The position numbers and the translations under genes are program-made. This document shows, piece after piece, positions 46,003 to 54,378 of a stretch of DNA of 64,000 bases. The DNA is from Mycolicibacter kumamotonensis (lineage in GTDB: Bacteria > Actinomycetota > Actinomycetes > Mycobacteriales > Mycobacteriaceae): assembly GCF_002086285.1 (NCBI RefSeq), contig NZ_MVHU01000006.1:112756-176755 (forward strand). Reading direction: 5' to 3'. Every line of letters begins with the position of its first letter. The stretch's first letter is position 1. Under the pieces are notes generated by a model. That model did no database searches. It worked only from the letters and a program-made list of their open reading frames with translations, and was not told the DNA's origin.

Positions 46003-46636
46003 GTTGCGGTGCCTCGTCGGCCACCATCGACAGCATGGTGGCGACGAAGTCTTCGAGGCGTTCGCGCGGGTAGGTCTGCGGGTCGCGTGCGGTCAGCCGT
46101 CCCAGCATCTCGGCGAACGACAGCATGGTGTGGCCCAGCAGGACCGGATCCAGGCGGGCCAACTGCGGCATGAAGGCGGCCGCGGCGCGGGCGAGTTCCT
46201 CGGACTGGCGCAGGACGGCGGAGCGGGCGCTGCGCAGTGAGTCGCGGTAGTCGCGGGGCGCGCTGTCGGGAACGGTGAGGATCAGCCGCCAGCCGGTCGG
46301 ATTGTTCAGCACGGCCTTCAGGAATGCCCCGATCGTCGCGGTGTAGGCGCCGGTCGGTCCCAGCGTGCTGAGGTCGTCGGGCATCGCCGCACGAACCTCG
46401 GCGATGCCGCGTTCGCGTTCGCGTTCGAGTAGCGCCTCGACGAGCTCGGCTCGGGTACTGAATGCCGTGTACAGCACCGGCTTTGCGACGCCGGCCGCGA
46501 CGGCGACCGCCTCCATGCTCAGCTCGTGCAGCGCGCAACCGCCCAGGACCTCCAATGCCGCGTCGAGCGCCTGCGCGCGGCGCTCCTCCCGCGTCAGGCG
46601 TGGCGCGTATTTACGCCGCTGCCGAGTCGAGTCCAT
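45956..46636 (-). CDS. TetR-family regulator near ltp2
   Basis: A 226-residue TetR regulator; the helix-turn-helix is in ELSMEAVAVAAGVAKPVLYTAFSTRAELV (about residues 38-66), preceded by a basic arm RRKYAPRLTREERRAQ. Its 3' end overlaps ltp2, and its promoter faces the PE-PPE hydrolase gene across 107 bp with a large palindrome at 46655-46690. It probably represses itself and the hydrolase. Confidence 0.85.
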   Translation of the reverse strand: MDSTRQRRKYAPRLTREERRAQALDAALEVLGGCALHELSMEAVAVAAGVAKPVLYTAFSTRAELVEALLERERERGIAEVRAAMPDDLSTLGPTGAYTATIGAFLKAVLNNPTGWRLILTVPDSAPRDYRDSLRSARSAVLRQSEELARAAAAFMPQLARLDPVLLGHTMLSFAEMLGRLTARDPQTYPRERLEDFVATMLSMVADEAPQPSPGSDPTSAPRSQR

Positions 46637-46654
46637 AGGATCCGAAGTTTACGC

Positions 46655-46690
46655 CACCGTTGCATTCGCGGGGCCCGCAATGCTACGGTG
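46655..46690. promoter_or_regulatory. Palindromic operator between TetR and PE-PPE hydrolase genes
   Basis: CACCGTTGCATT (46655-46666) and AATGCTACGGTG (46679-46690) are inverted repeats with 11 of 12 pairs matching, around CGCGGGGCCCGC. The site is 18 bp upstream of the TetR start and 53 bp upstream of the hydrolase start. Confidence 0.7.
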
Positions 46691-46743
46691 CCGTTCTATT
46701 CGGCGCTGATCCGTAGCCGAAGTGCTCCCGCGAGGAGGTCGCG

Positions 46744-48363
46744 ATGATCCGGTTGTTGGGTGGCTACCTGGCCACCGGTCTCATGATCGCGGGAGCCGGT
46801 CTGATCGGGGCTCCGCCGGCGGGTTCGTCGGCGCTGGACCTGCGGATGCACGCGGTTCTGCTCACCAGCGGTAACACCGCGGACTCTCCGCTCGGCAACG
46901 GAACCGCGTTGATCGTGGGCGCCAGCGGCCTGCCCGTTCCGCCCGCCGGCTACGTGGACGCCGCCGACACCTACTACCTGGCTCCGCGCGGATTCGGCGG
47001 GACCACGCAGGCCGTCGTCACCCCCGAGTCGCTGTGGCCGCTGACCGGCGTCAAAAACCTGACCACCGACGAGTCCTTCGCCCAGGGCGGGCAGATCCTG
47101 GCGAACGCGATTACGCAGCAGATCGCCGGCGGACAGGTCGATGCGGCAAACCCCGTCGTGGTGTTCGGCTACTCCCAGGGCGCCGTTGTCGAAACCGAAG
47201 CGATGAAGCTGCTCGCCGAACAAGGGGTGCCCAGCGACTACGTGCACTTCGTCATGCTCGGTAACCCCGCCAATCCCGACGGGGGCATCCTGGAGCGGTT
47301 CAATGTGCCGATCGACGGCGTCAGCCCCACCATTCCCAGCTTCGGACTTACGTTCAGCGGCGCGACGCCGGCCGACCTCTACCCGACGAACATCTACACG
47401 ATCGAATACGACGGCTTCGCCAACTTTCCGCGCTACCCGATCAACTTCCTCGCCGATCTGAACGCCTTTCTCGGCATGGGCTTCTCGCATGGCGCGTACC
47501 TGGGCCTGACGGCCGAGCAGATCCAGGATGCGATTCAACTGCCGGCGGCGGCCGACAGTCTGACCGACTACTACATGATTCCCGCCGACAGCCTGCCCCT
47601 GCTGGCCCCGCTGCAGTTTCTGCCGGTGATAGGAATGCCCCTCTACGACCTTCTGGAACCGGCAACCTCGATACTGGTGAACCTGGGCTACGGGTGTATC
47701 ACCGATGCCTGGTGCGAGGTCACCGATGCCAGTGCGCCAACCACTTTCGGCCTGTTCCCCACCAATCTGGACTGGGCTGAAGTCGCCACCGCACTGGGCA
47801 ACGGCGTGCAGCAGGGGATTGCCGATGCCATCAGGGATCTGCAAGACCCCGCGACCTACCAGCCCACGTCGGTCCTCGACACCCCGGCGCTGCAGGGGCT
47901 GCTGGAGACGGCGTACCGGATTGTCGGGGGCACCGTCGGTAACCCCACGCCGACCTGGGGCGAGATGGTGCAGGTGGGGTTGAATCTGCTCAACAACGCT
48001 GTGCCGGGATCGATTTCGGGGGTGACGATCGATTCCCCACCCATTGACATCTTCAACGCCCTGATCGCCAACGTGTCGAACGACTACGCAACCCTGCTCC
48101 CGATCGCGGACACGTTCAACGCACTGCTCATCACGCTGCCCTCGGTCGCCATCAGCTTCATCGCACAGCAGGCCGCCGACGGCAATCTCCTCGGCGGGAT
48201 CGGCGAGGCGCTGGCCGCTGCGACGGCATTGCTGCCGCTCGGAATCGGTTTCGGCATCGTCGCCCCCGTCGTGGAGGCGGTGGGCCTCAACGTGATCAAT
48301 CTGGTGAACCTGTTCCCGGGAGCGCTGGAAGACCTGGCCAACCTGTTGCCCGATATCCCCTGA
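46744..48363 (+). CDS. Secreted PE-PPE-domain serine hydrolase
   Basis: A 539-residue exported protein. Signal peptide: about residues 1-29 (IRLLGGYLATGLMIAGAGLIGAPPAG). The following alpha/beta-hydrolase domain resembles PE-PPE (cutinase-like): TALIVGASGLPVPPAGYVDAADTYYL, then the nucleophile elbow VVFGYSQGAVVE with S144, and YTIEYDGFANFPRYP. The C-terminal third has long hydrophobic stretches (LPLGIGFGIVAPVVEAVGLNVINLVN), suggesting membrane association. It lacks the PE or PPE N terminus but occupies the position of PPE63 (Rv3539) between ltp2 and chsH3. It may hydrolyse esters such as steryl or lipid esters; that is inference. Confidence 0.85.
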   Translation: MIRLLGGYLATGLMIAGAGLIGAPPAGSSALDLRMHAVLLTSGNTADSPLGNGTALIVGASGLPVPPAGYVDAADTYYLAPRGFGGTTQAVVTPESLWPLTGVKNLTTDESFAQGGQILANAITQQIAGGQVDAANPVVVFGYSQGAVVETEAMKLLAEQGVPSDYVHFVMLGNPANPDGGILERFNVPIDGVSPTIPSFGLTFSGATPADLYPTNIYTIEYDGFANFPRYPINFLADLNAFLGMGFSHGAYLGLTAEQIQDAIQLPAAADSLTDYYMIPADSLPLLAPLQFLPVIGMPLYDLLEPATSILVNLGYGCITDAWCEVTDASAPTTFGLFPTNLDWAEVATALGNGVQQGIADAIRDLQDPATYQPTSVLDTPALQGLLETAYRIVGGTVGNPTPTWGEMVQVGLNLLNNAVPGSISGVTIDSPPIDIFNALIANVSNDYATLLPIADTFNALLITLPSVAISFIAQQAADGNLLGGIGEALAAATALLPLGIGFGIVAPVVEAVGLNVINLVNLFPGALEDLANLLPDIP

Positions 48364-48407
48364 CCGGCCTCGGCCAGCGTCGGGGGCCCCGCGCGGGCGG
48401 GATGGAA

Positions 48408-48423
48408 AGCCGGAGATCCGGCT
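48408..48423. terminator. Short hairpin between convergent genes
   Basis: AGCCGG (48408-48413) and CCGGCT (48418-48423) form a perfect stem around AGAT between the hydrolase stop and the chsH3 stop. No U tract. Confidence 0.35.
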
Positions 48424-49282
48424 ACGCCGAGACCAGCTCCACGTCGCTCAGCACAGCGGCATCGTCGCGCGAGGGCGCCACCACGTTGCCCAGCAGCCGG
48501 TCGTCCTCTTTCCACAGCTGCGCCCGCAGGGTCTCGCCCGGGAACACCACCCCGGCGAACCGCGCGCCGAAGGAACGCACCGCGCCCGCGTCCCCGCCCA
48601 GCGCGGTGTCCACCGCCGCCTTGCAGGTCATGCCGTAGGTGCACAGCCCGTGCAGGATCGGCCGCGGGAATCCGGCAGCCGCCGCAAATCCAGGGTCCGA
48701 ATGCAGCGGATTGCGGTCGCCGCAGAGCCGGTAGAGCAGGGCCTGTTGCGGTGCAACCGGGATGTCGATCTCGAAATCCGGTGCGCGGTCGGGACGTTCG
48801 GTAGTCGAGGCCGGCCCGCGCTCACCGCCGAAGCCGCCCTCGCCGCGGGCGAAGATGGACCGCTGTTGCGTCCACAGCGGCGTGCCGTCGGTGCTGGTGA
48901 CGGTGGTCTCGAGCACGACGACGGCGGCCTTGCCCTTGTCCCAGACGTCAACGATCCGGCTGACGGCCTGCGCGCTGCCGGACGGCGGCAGCGGCGCCGG
49001 CACGATCACCTTCTCGGAGGCATGCAGGATCTTGGCCAGGTCGATTTCGACGCCCGGCCAGCTGACCTTGGGCGGGTCGACATCGTTGAACGACGCCGCG
49101 ACGCACCCGAAGGTCGGCAGCACCTGCGGGGTGCCATCGGCGACGTAGCTCAGCTCGCGCGGGTCCATCGGGTCCGCCCCGGCGCCCAGCGCCAGGTTGT
49201 AGAGCTGCACATTGGTTGCGGTCCAGGAGAATTCGACCCGGCCGAACTCCGCGCCCCGTGCGACATCGAGATCGATCGGCAT
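48422..49282 (-). CDS. chsH3: MaoC-type double hot-dog hydratase ChsH3
   Basis: A 286-residue enoyl-CoA hydratase 2 with two hot-dog repeats, matching Rv3538, used in a beta-oxidation round of the sterol side chain. The catalytic motif is in YRLCGDRNPLHSDPGFAAAAGFPRPILHGL (Asp/Asn/His). The ATG at 49282 (MPIDLDVARG) gives the same length as the orthologue; a longer in-frame reading begins inside kstD and is rejected. It follows kstD by 2 bp and is co-transcribed under the KstR box at 50969. Confidence 0.92.
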   Translation of the reverse strand: MPIDLDVARGAEFGRVEFSWTATNVQLYNLALGAGADPMDPRELSYVADGTPQVLPTFGCVAASFNDVDPPKVSWPGVEIDLAKILHASEKVIVPAPLPPSGSAQAVSRIVDVWDKGKAAVVVLETTVTSTDGTPLWTQQRSIFARGEGGFGGERGPASTTERPDRAPDFEIDIPVAPQQALLYRLCGDRNPLHSDPGFAAAAGFPRPILHGLCTYGMTCKAAVDTALGGDAGAVRSFGARFAGVVFPGETLRAQLWKEDDRLLGNVVAPSRDDAAVLSDVELVSA

Positions 49283-49284
49283 GT

Positions 49285-50967
49285 CTAGGTCCTTCCAGCG
49301 ATATCGAGAGCGGCCAGGTAGCCGAACGTCATCGCCGGCCCGATGGTGCCGCCGGGCCCGGGGTAGGTGTGGCCCATCACCGGGGCACTCACGTTGCCCG
49401 CGGCGTAGAGACCCTCGATGACGCTGTTGTCGTCGCGCAGCGCGCGCCCGTGCACGTCGGTGCGGATCCCGCCCTTGGTGCCCAGGTCGCCGGGCACCAT
49501 CTTGGCCGCATAGAACGGGCCCTGGGCGATCGGCCCCAGGTTCGGGTTGGGCTTGTTGGTCGGGTCGCCGTAGTAGCGGTCGTAGGCGCTCTGCCCGCGG
49601 TGAAAGTCCTCGTCGACGCCGGTGCGGGCGAACTCGTTGAACCGTTCGACGGTGGCGGCCAACGCCTCGGCCGGCACACCCATCTTGGCCGCCAACTCCT
49701 CCAGGGTGTCGGCGGAGACGATCACGCCGGACTCCAGCCACTTCTTCGGAATCCGTTGTCCCGGCTGCAATCCCGCAAAGATGTAGTTGTTGCGGTAGCG
49801 CTGGTCGAACACCAGCCAGGCCGGGATGTTCTCGCCGGGGCCGGGTCCCTGTCCGTATTCGCCGCCGTACATGTGGTGGCAGGCCTCGACGTAGGGCATC
49901 GACTCGTTCATGAACCGCTTGCCGGCCATGTTCACGATGATCGAGCCGGGCGAGTTGCGCTCGGACAGCGCGAACCACGGTGCACCCGGCAGCGGGACCG
50001 TCGGGCCCCACCAGGAGTCCTCCATGATGTCCAGCGCGGCACCGAGTTTCTCTCCGGCCAAGATCCCCTCACCCGTGTTGGCCTTCGCTCCGACGGTCCA
50101 CTCGGTGGTGATCGGAGCCCGCTGGTACTTCACCCGCATCTGCTCGTTGTGCTCGAACCCGCCGCTGGCCAGGATGACCCCGCGGCGTGCCCGGATCAGC
50201 CGCGGCTCGCTCTCCTCTGGCGCGTTGGTGTCGCGGACGTAGACGCCGCGGACCACGCCGTCGGAGACGTAGAGATCGGTCAGCGCGGTGTTCAGCTCGA
50301 CCGGAACGCCGGCATCGCGCAGGCCGATCCGCAGCGGTGCGATCAAGGCGCGGCCCATACCGACCAGGTTCTTGCCGGTGGCCTGGGCCCACATCGTGCG
50401 GGCGCCGACCTTGAGGCTGCGCAGCACACCGCGGGGGTGGCGCTTGAGCTGGTTGAGCCGGACGTAGTCCTGCTGCATGACGACGACATTCAGCGGCACC
50501 TTGCCGTACGGCGGCTCCAGGCCGGCCAGGTCGGCGCCGAGCTTGCGGGCGTTGAACGGCTTCGGCTCGATCGAGCGTCCGGTGGGCTTACCGCCCGGCT
50601 GCTCGGGGTAGTAGTCGGCGTAGCCGGGAACCCAGCACATCTTCAGTGGTGAGTGCTTCAGCACGAATGACAGCATCTCCGGGCCGCGCTGCAGGTAGGT
50701 GTCGATCTTCTCGGCCGGAACCACGTCACCGATGATCGTGCGCAGGTAGGTGCGGGCGGCTTCGGCGGTGTCCTTGACGCCCGCGCGCTGGAGCACTTCG
50801 TTGTTGGGGATCCACACGCCGCCTCCGGAGCGGGCGGTCGAACCGCCGTAATGGGCGGCCTTCTCGATGACAATGGTGGACAGTCCGTGGTGGGCTGCGG
50901 TGAGGGCGGCGACCATCCCGGCGCCGCCGCTTCCGACCACGACGACGTCGTACTCCTGCTCGGGCAT
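49285..50967 (-). CDS. kstD: 3-ketosteroid delta-1-dehydrogenase KstD
   Basis: FAD enzyme (560 aa) that introduces the C1-C2 double bond into 3-ketosteroids; with KshAB it triggers ring B opening. FAD motif DVVVVGSGGAGMVAAL at the N terminus, IEKAAHYGGSTARSGGGVWIPNN, and the C-terminal GHTYPGPGGTIGPAMTFGYLAA. The ATG at 50967 (MPEQEYDVVVVG) is chosen: the upstream alternative at 50994 would place the KstR operator inside the coding region. With this start the operator is one base upstream, so the message is probably leaderless or nearly so. Confidence 0.94.
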   Translation of the reverse strand: MPEQEYDVVVVGSGGAGMVAALTAAHHGLSTIVIEKAAHYGGSTARSGGGVWIPNNEVLQRAGVKDTAEAARTYLRTIIGDVVPAEKIDTYLQRGPEMLSFVLKHSPLKMCWVPGYADYYPEQPGGKPTGRSIEPKPFNARKLGADLAGLEPPYGKVPLNVVVMQQDYVRLNQLKRHPRGVLRSLKVGARTMWAQATGKNLVGMGRALIAPLRIGLRDAGVPVELNTALTDLYVSDGVVRGVYVRDTNAPEESEPRLIRARRGVILASGGFEHNEQMRVKYQRAPITTEWTVGAKANTGEGILAGEKLGAALDIMEDSWWGPTVPLPGAPWFALSERNSPGSIIVNMAGKRFMNESMPYVEACHHMYGGEYGQGPGPGENIPAWLVFDQRYRNNYIFAGLQPGQRIPKKWLESGVIVSADTLEELAAKMGVPAEALAATVERFNEFARTGVDEDFHRGQSAYDRYYGDPTNKPNPNLGPIAQGPFYAAKMVPGDLGTKGGIRTDVHGRALRDDNSVIEGLYAAGNVSAPVMGHTYPGPGGTIGPAMTFGYLAALDIAGRT

Positions 50968-50968
50968 G

Positions 50969-50982
50969 TAGAACACGTTATA
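50969..50982. promoter_or_regulatory. KstR operator at the kstD start
   Basis: TAGAACACGTTATA fits TnnAACnnGTTnnA exactly and ends one base before the kstD ATG. On the minus strand TATAAC within it may double as a -10 element. Confidence 0.85.
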
Positions 50983-51105
50983 GAATTGCCCCACCCGGGC
51001 GCCAGTTGGCCGGCCGTACAGGCGCCGCGCTCATCCGGACGACTTCTTTCTACCCTGCGGGTAACTCGCCGGGACCGGCCAGGTCAGATAGAGTAACAGG
51101 CACGG

Positions 51106-51119
51106 TAGAACGCGTTTCA
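51106..51119. promoter_or_regulatory. KstR operator upstream of the third P450 gene
   Basis: TAGAACGCGTTTCA is an exact consensus match in the 263-bp divergent region between kstD and the P450 gene starting at 51231. Confidence 0.82.
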
Positions 51120-51230
51120 GTTTGGCGACCGGCGAGGACGCTTTCCCGCCTTTCGTCTGCGGCGGAGGCGTGTTTTACTGGCACGAGCATGCATCGTCTG
51201 TTCACATGCCCTGAGTTAGGAGTCATCAGC

Positions 51231-52487
51231 GTGGCCAGCCCCACTACCTCGTCAGCCCTCAACCTTCCGGTCGGGTTCGACCCGACCGATCCGGAGATCT
51301 ACGCCCAACGGCTTCCGGACCAGGAGCTGGCCGAGCTGCGCACGAGTGAGCCGATCAAGTGGATCGAACAGCCCGACGGGGTCGGCGGTTTCAACGACGG
51401 CGGCTACTGGGCGATCACCCGGCACGAGGACGTCAAAGAGGTCTCGAGGCTGGACAACATCTTCTCCAGCGAGGTCAACACCGCCATTCCGCGGTTCAAC
51501 GACGACATCCCGCGCGACGCGATCGACGCGCAGCGCATCCTGATGCTCAACCAGGACGCCCCCCGGCACACCAGACAGCGCCGGATCATCTCGCGCGGGT
51601 TCACCCCGCGCCACATCCTGCCGCTGCGTGACCAGCTCGAGCAGCGTGCCCAGGCCATCGCCAAGGAGGCGCTGGCCCGGGGCACCGGCGACTTCGTGGT
51701 CGAAGTGGCCTCCGAGCTGCCGCTGCAGGCGATCGCCGGCCTGATGGGGGTGCCGCAGGAAGACCGCGGCAAGTTGTTCAACTGGACCAACCAGATGACG
51801 TCCTACGACGACCCGGAGTACGCCCACTACGACCCCGCGGCCTCGGCGATGGAGATCATCACCTACGGCCTGCAGCTGGCCGAGCAGAAGCGGCAGAACC
51901 CCGGCAACGACATCGTCACCACGCTGATCGAGGCCGACATCGACGGCGAGAAGCTCAACGACGACGAGCTGGGCTACTTCATCATCTTGTTGGCGGTGGC
52001 CGGCAGCGAGACGACGCGTAACTCGATCACCCAGGGCATGATGGCGTTCACCGAATTCCCCGAGCAGTGGGAGCTGTTCAAGTCGCAACGCCCGGAGACC
52101 ACCGCCGATGAGGTCGTGCGCTGGGCCACCCCGGTGACGTCGTTCCAGCGCACCGCAACTCGCGACTATGAGCTGTCCGGGGTGAAGATCAAGGAAGGCC
52201 AGCGGGTGGTGATGTTCTACCGCGCCGCCAACTTCGACCCCGAGGTGTTCGACAACCCGCAGCAGTTCAACATCCTGCGCGACCCCAACCCGCACGTCGG
52301 CTTCGGCGGCACCGGTGCGCACTACTGCATCGGCACCCACCTGGCCCGGATGACGATCGGTCTGATGTTCAACGCCATCGCCGACCACATCCCCGACCTC
52401 AAGCCCCTGGAAAGCCCCCAGCGGCTACGCTCGGGCTGGCTCAACGGCATCAAGCACTGGCAGGTCGACTACACCGGCAAGTCCTAA
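51231..52487 (+). CDS. CYP125-family cytochrome P450, paralogue 2
   Basis: P450 of 418 residues with heme loop HVGFGGTGAHYCIGTHLAR (C366) and I-helix LAVAGSETTRNS. It is closest to the gene at 38707, not to the CYP125A1-like gene at 39985. The GTG at 51231 is chosen because TTAGGAGT lies about 7 bp upstream and the protein then aligns with the paralogue; an in-frame extension to 51006 crosses the KstR box. It stands alone between kstD and hsaE, each with its own KstR box. Likely sterol side-chain oxidation, possibly on a different sterol. Confidence 0.9.
   Translation: MASPTTSSALNLPVGFDPTDPEIYAQRLPDQELAELRTSEPIKWIEQPDGVGGFNDGGYWAITRHEDVKEVSRLDNIFSSEVNTAIPRFNDDIPRDAIDAQRILMLNQDAPRHTRQRRIISRGFTPRHILPLRDQLEQRAQAIAKEALARGTGDFVVEVASELPLQAIAGLMGVPQEDRGKLFNWTNQMTSYDDPEYAHYDPAASAMEIITYGLQLAEQKRQNPGNDIVTTLIEADIDGEKLNDDELGYFIILLAVAGSETTRNSITQGMMAFTEFPEQWELFKSQRPETTADEVVRWATPVTSFQRTATRDYELSGVKIKEGQRVVMFYRAANFDPEVFDNPQQFNILRDPNPHVGFGGTGAHYCIGTHLARMTIGLMFNAIADHIPDLKPLESPQRLRSGWLNGIKHWQVDYTGKS
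51849..52405 (+). repeat. Near-identical tract shared with the P450 gene at 38707
   Basis: This is the partner of 39310-39866: gap-free alignment with four mismatches by eye, ending sharply at 52406. Codons just before 51849 differ frequently even where the protein is the same. Confidence 0.88.
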
Positions 52488-52574
52488 CGCGCGGTGTGGG
52501 CGGGGGCCGACGGCGAGCACGCCGCCGGCCCTCCGTCGCTACCGGGCCCGCCCGGGACCGTCCGAGCCAAAAGT

Positions 52575-52588
52575 TAGAACACGTTATA
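52575..52588. promoter_or_regulatory. KstR operator upstream of hsaE
   Basis: TAGAACACGTTATA, identical to the kstD box, lies 60 bp upstream of hsaE and is followed by TATAGAAT, a plausible -10 element. Confidence 0.85.
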
Positions 52589-52648
52589 GAATTTTGATCA
52601 GCGGCTCGGTTTCACCCGCATCACAACACCCGAGGGGACCTTTCGAAG

Positions 52649-53434
52649 ATGCTTAGCGCCCAGATCCGCGACGAACTCGCCGCCGAGTTGGCGCAAGCTG
52701 AGCGCAGCCGGGTCCCGATCGCACCGTTGACGGCGGCACATCCCGACATCGACGTGGTCGACGCCTACGAGATCCAGCTGATCAACATCCGCCAGCGGAT
52801 CGCCGAGGGCGCCCGCGTGGTCGGGCACAAGGTCGGCCTGTCCAGCGAGGCGATGCAGCAGATGATGGGCGTCGACGAGCCCGACTACGGGCATCTGCTC
52901 AACGAGATGCAGGTGTTCGAGGAGACCCCGGTCAAGGCGTCGAGGTACCTGTACCCGCGGGTCGAGGTGGAGGTGGCCTTCATTCTGGCCGAGGATCTGC
53001 CGGGCGCGGACTGCACCGAGGAGCACGTGCTGGCCGCTACCGAGGCCTTCGCCCCGGCGATCGAATTGATCGACAGCCGGATCACCGACTGGAAGATCAA
53101 ACTCTGCGACACCATCGCCGACAACGCCTCCTCGGCCGGATTCGTGCTGGGCAAGCAGCGGGTCAAGCCGGATGACATCGATATCAAGAACATCGACGCC
53201 TCATTGACCAAGAACGGCGAGGTGGTCGCGCAAGGTCGCAGTGACGCGGTGCTGGGCAACCCGGTCACCGCGGTGGCCTGGTTGGCTCGCAAGGTCGAAA
53301 GTTTCGGGGTGCGGTTGAAGGCCGGGGACATCGTGCTGCCGGGCACCGCTACCCGGGCCATCGACGTACGCGCGGGCGACGATTGCGTCGCAGATTTCTC
53401 CGGGCTGGGTTCGGTCCGGCTGGTTTTCGAGTAA
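52649..53434 (+). CDS. hsaE: 2-hydroxypenta-2,4-dienoate hydratase HsaE
   Basis: Hydratase (261 aa) of the fumarylacetoacetate-hydrolase-like fold that adds water to the dienoate released from ring A by HsaD. Motifs: [42 protein letters not shown] (metal-binding Glu pair) and [15 protein letters not shown]. It matches Rv3536c. It heads the hsaE-hsaG-hsaF operon. HsaE needs the HsaD product, although hsaD is missing from its usual place. Confidence 0.93.
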   Translation: MLSAQIRDELAAELAQAERSRVPIAPLTAAHPDIDVVDAYEIQLINIRQRIAEGARVVGHKVGLSSEAMQQMMGVDEPDYGHLLNEMQVFEETPVKASRYLYPRVEVEVAFILAEDLPGADCTEEHVLAATEAFAPAIELIDSRITDWKIKLCDTIADNASSAGFVLGKQRVKPDDIDIKNIDASLTKNGEVVAQGRSDAVLGNPVTAVAWLARKVESFGVRLKAGDIVLPGTATRAIDVRAGDDCVADFSGLGSVRLVFE

Positions 53435-53445
53435 GAGGAGCGTTC

Positions 53446-54378
53446 ATGGCTGCTAAGGCCTCAGTCGCGATTGTAGGGTCGGGCAATATCAGTACGGATT
53501 TGCTGTACAAGCTGTTGCGTTCGGAGTGGTTGGAGCCGCGCTGGATGATCGGTATTGATCCGGAGTCGGAGGGGTTGGCGCGGGCGCGCAAGCTGGGTTT
53601 GGAGACCTCTGCCGAGGGGGCGGATTGGTTGCTGGCTCAGGATGAGTTGCCGGATTTCGTGTTCGAGGCCACCAGCGCTTATGTGCACAAGGCGTATGCG
53701 CCCAAGTATGAGGCGGCTGGGATCCGGGCGATCGATTTGACTCCGGCGGCGGTGGGGCCGGCGGTGATTCCGCCGGCGAACCTGCATGAGCACGTCGATG
53801 CCCCCAACGTCAACATGATCACCTGTGGTGGGCAGGCCACCATTCCGATCGTGTATGCGGTGACCCGGGCGGTGGCCGAGCAGGGCGGCAGCGTTCCGTA
53901 TGCGGAGATCGTGGCCAGTGTGGCCAGTGTTTCGGCGGGGCCGGGGACGCGGGCCAATATCGATGAGTTCACCAAGACCACCTCGCGTGGGGTGGAGACC
54001 ATCGGTGGTGCGCAGAAGGGCAAGGCGATCATTATCTTGAACCCGGCTGATCCGCCGATGATCATGCGGGACACCATTTTCTGCCAGATCCCCGAGGACG
54101 CCGATCGGGAGGCGATCACCGCGTCGATCACCGATGTGGTTGCTCAGGTCCAGGAGTATGTGCCGGGGTATCGGCTGCTCAATGAGCCGCAGTTCGACGA
54201 GCCGTCGCTGAACTCCGGGGGGCGTGCGGTGGTGACCACGTTCGTCGAGGTCGAGGGCGCCGGTGATTACCTGCCGCCGTATGCGGGCAACTTGGACATC
54301 ATGACCGCTGCGGCTACCAAGGTCGGCGAGGAGATCGCCCGCGAGATGGCCGGTGTGAGTGCTGGAGGAGCGAAATGA
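53446..54378 (+). CDS. hsaG: Acetaldehyde/propionaldehyde dehydrogenase (acylating) HsaG
   Basis: CoA-acylating dehydrogenase (310 aa) that turns the aldehyde released by HsaF into acyl-CoA, with channelling in an HsaF-HsaG complex. NAD motif [10 protein letters not shown]; the catalytic Cys is in [14 protein letters not shown] (about C127). AGAGGAG precedes the ATG at 53446. It matches Rv3535c. Third codon positions contain noticeably more T and TTG/GAT/GGT codons than the flanking genes. Confidence 0.93.
   Translation: MAAKASVAIVGSGNISTDLLYKLLRSEWLEPRWMIGIDPESEGLARARKLGLETSAEGADWLLAQDELPDFVFEATSAYVHKAYAPKYEAAGIRAIDLTPAAVGPAVIPPANLHEHVDAPNVNMITCGGQATIPIVYAVTRAVAEQGGSVPYAEIVASVASVSAGPGTRANIDEFTKTTSRGVETIGGAQKGKAIIILNPADPPMIMRDTIFCQIPEDADREAITASITDVVAQVQEYVPGYRLLNEPQFDEPSLNSGGRAVVTTFVEVEGAGDYLPPYAGNLDIMTAAATKVGEEIAREMAGVSAGGAK

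Noticed and set aside
49283..50011. N-terminal extension of chsH3 to 529 residues
   Set aside because: The added part is an out-of-frame reading of kstD; the 286-residue form matches the orthologue.
50968..50994. Longer kstD N terminus starting at 50994
   Set aside because: The nine added residues are not conserved and would place an exact KstR operator inside the coding sequence.
51006..51230. 75-residue N-terminal extension of the P450 at 51231
   Set aside because: It crosses a KstR box, has no P450 homology, and a ribosome site with GTG exists at 51231.
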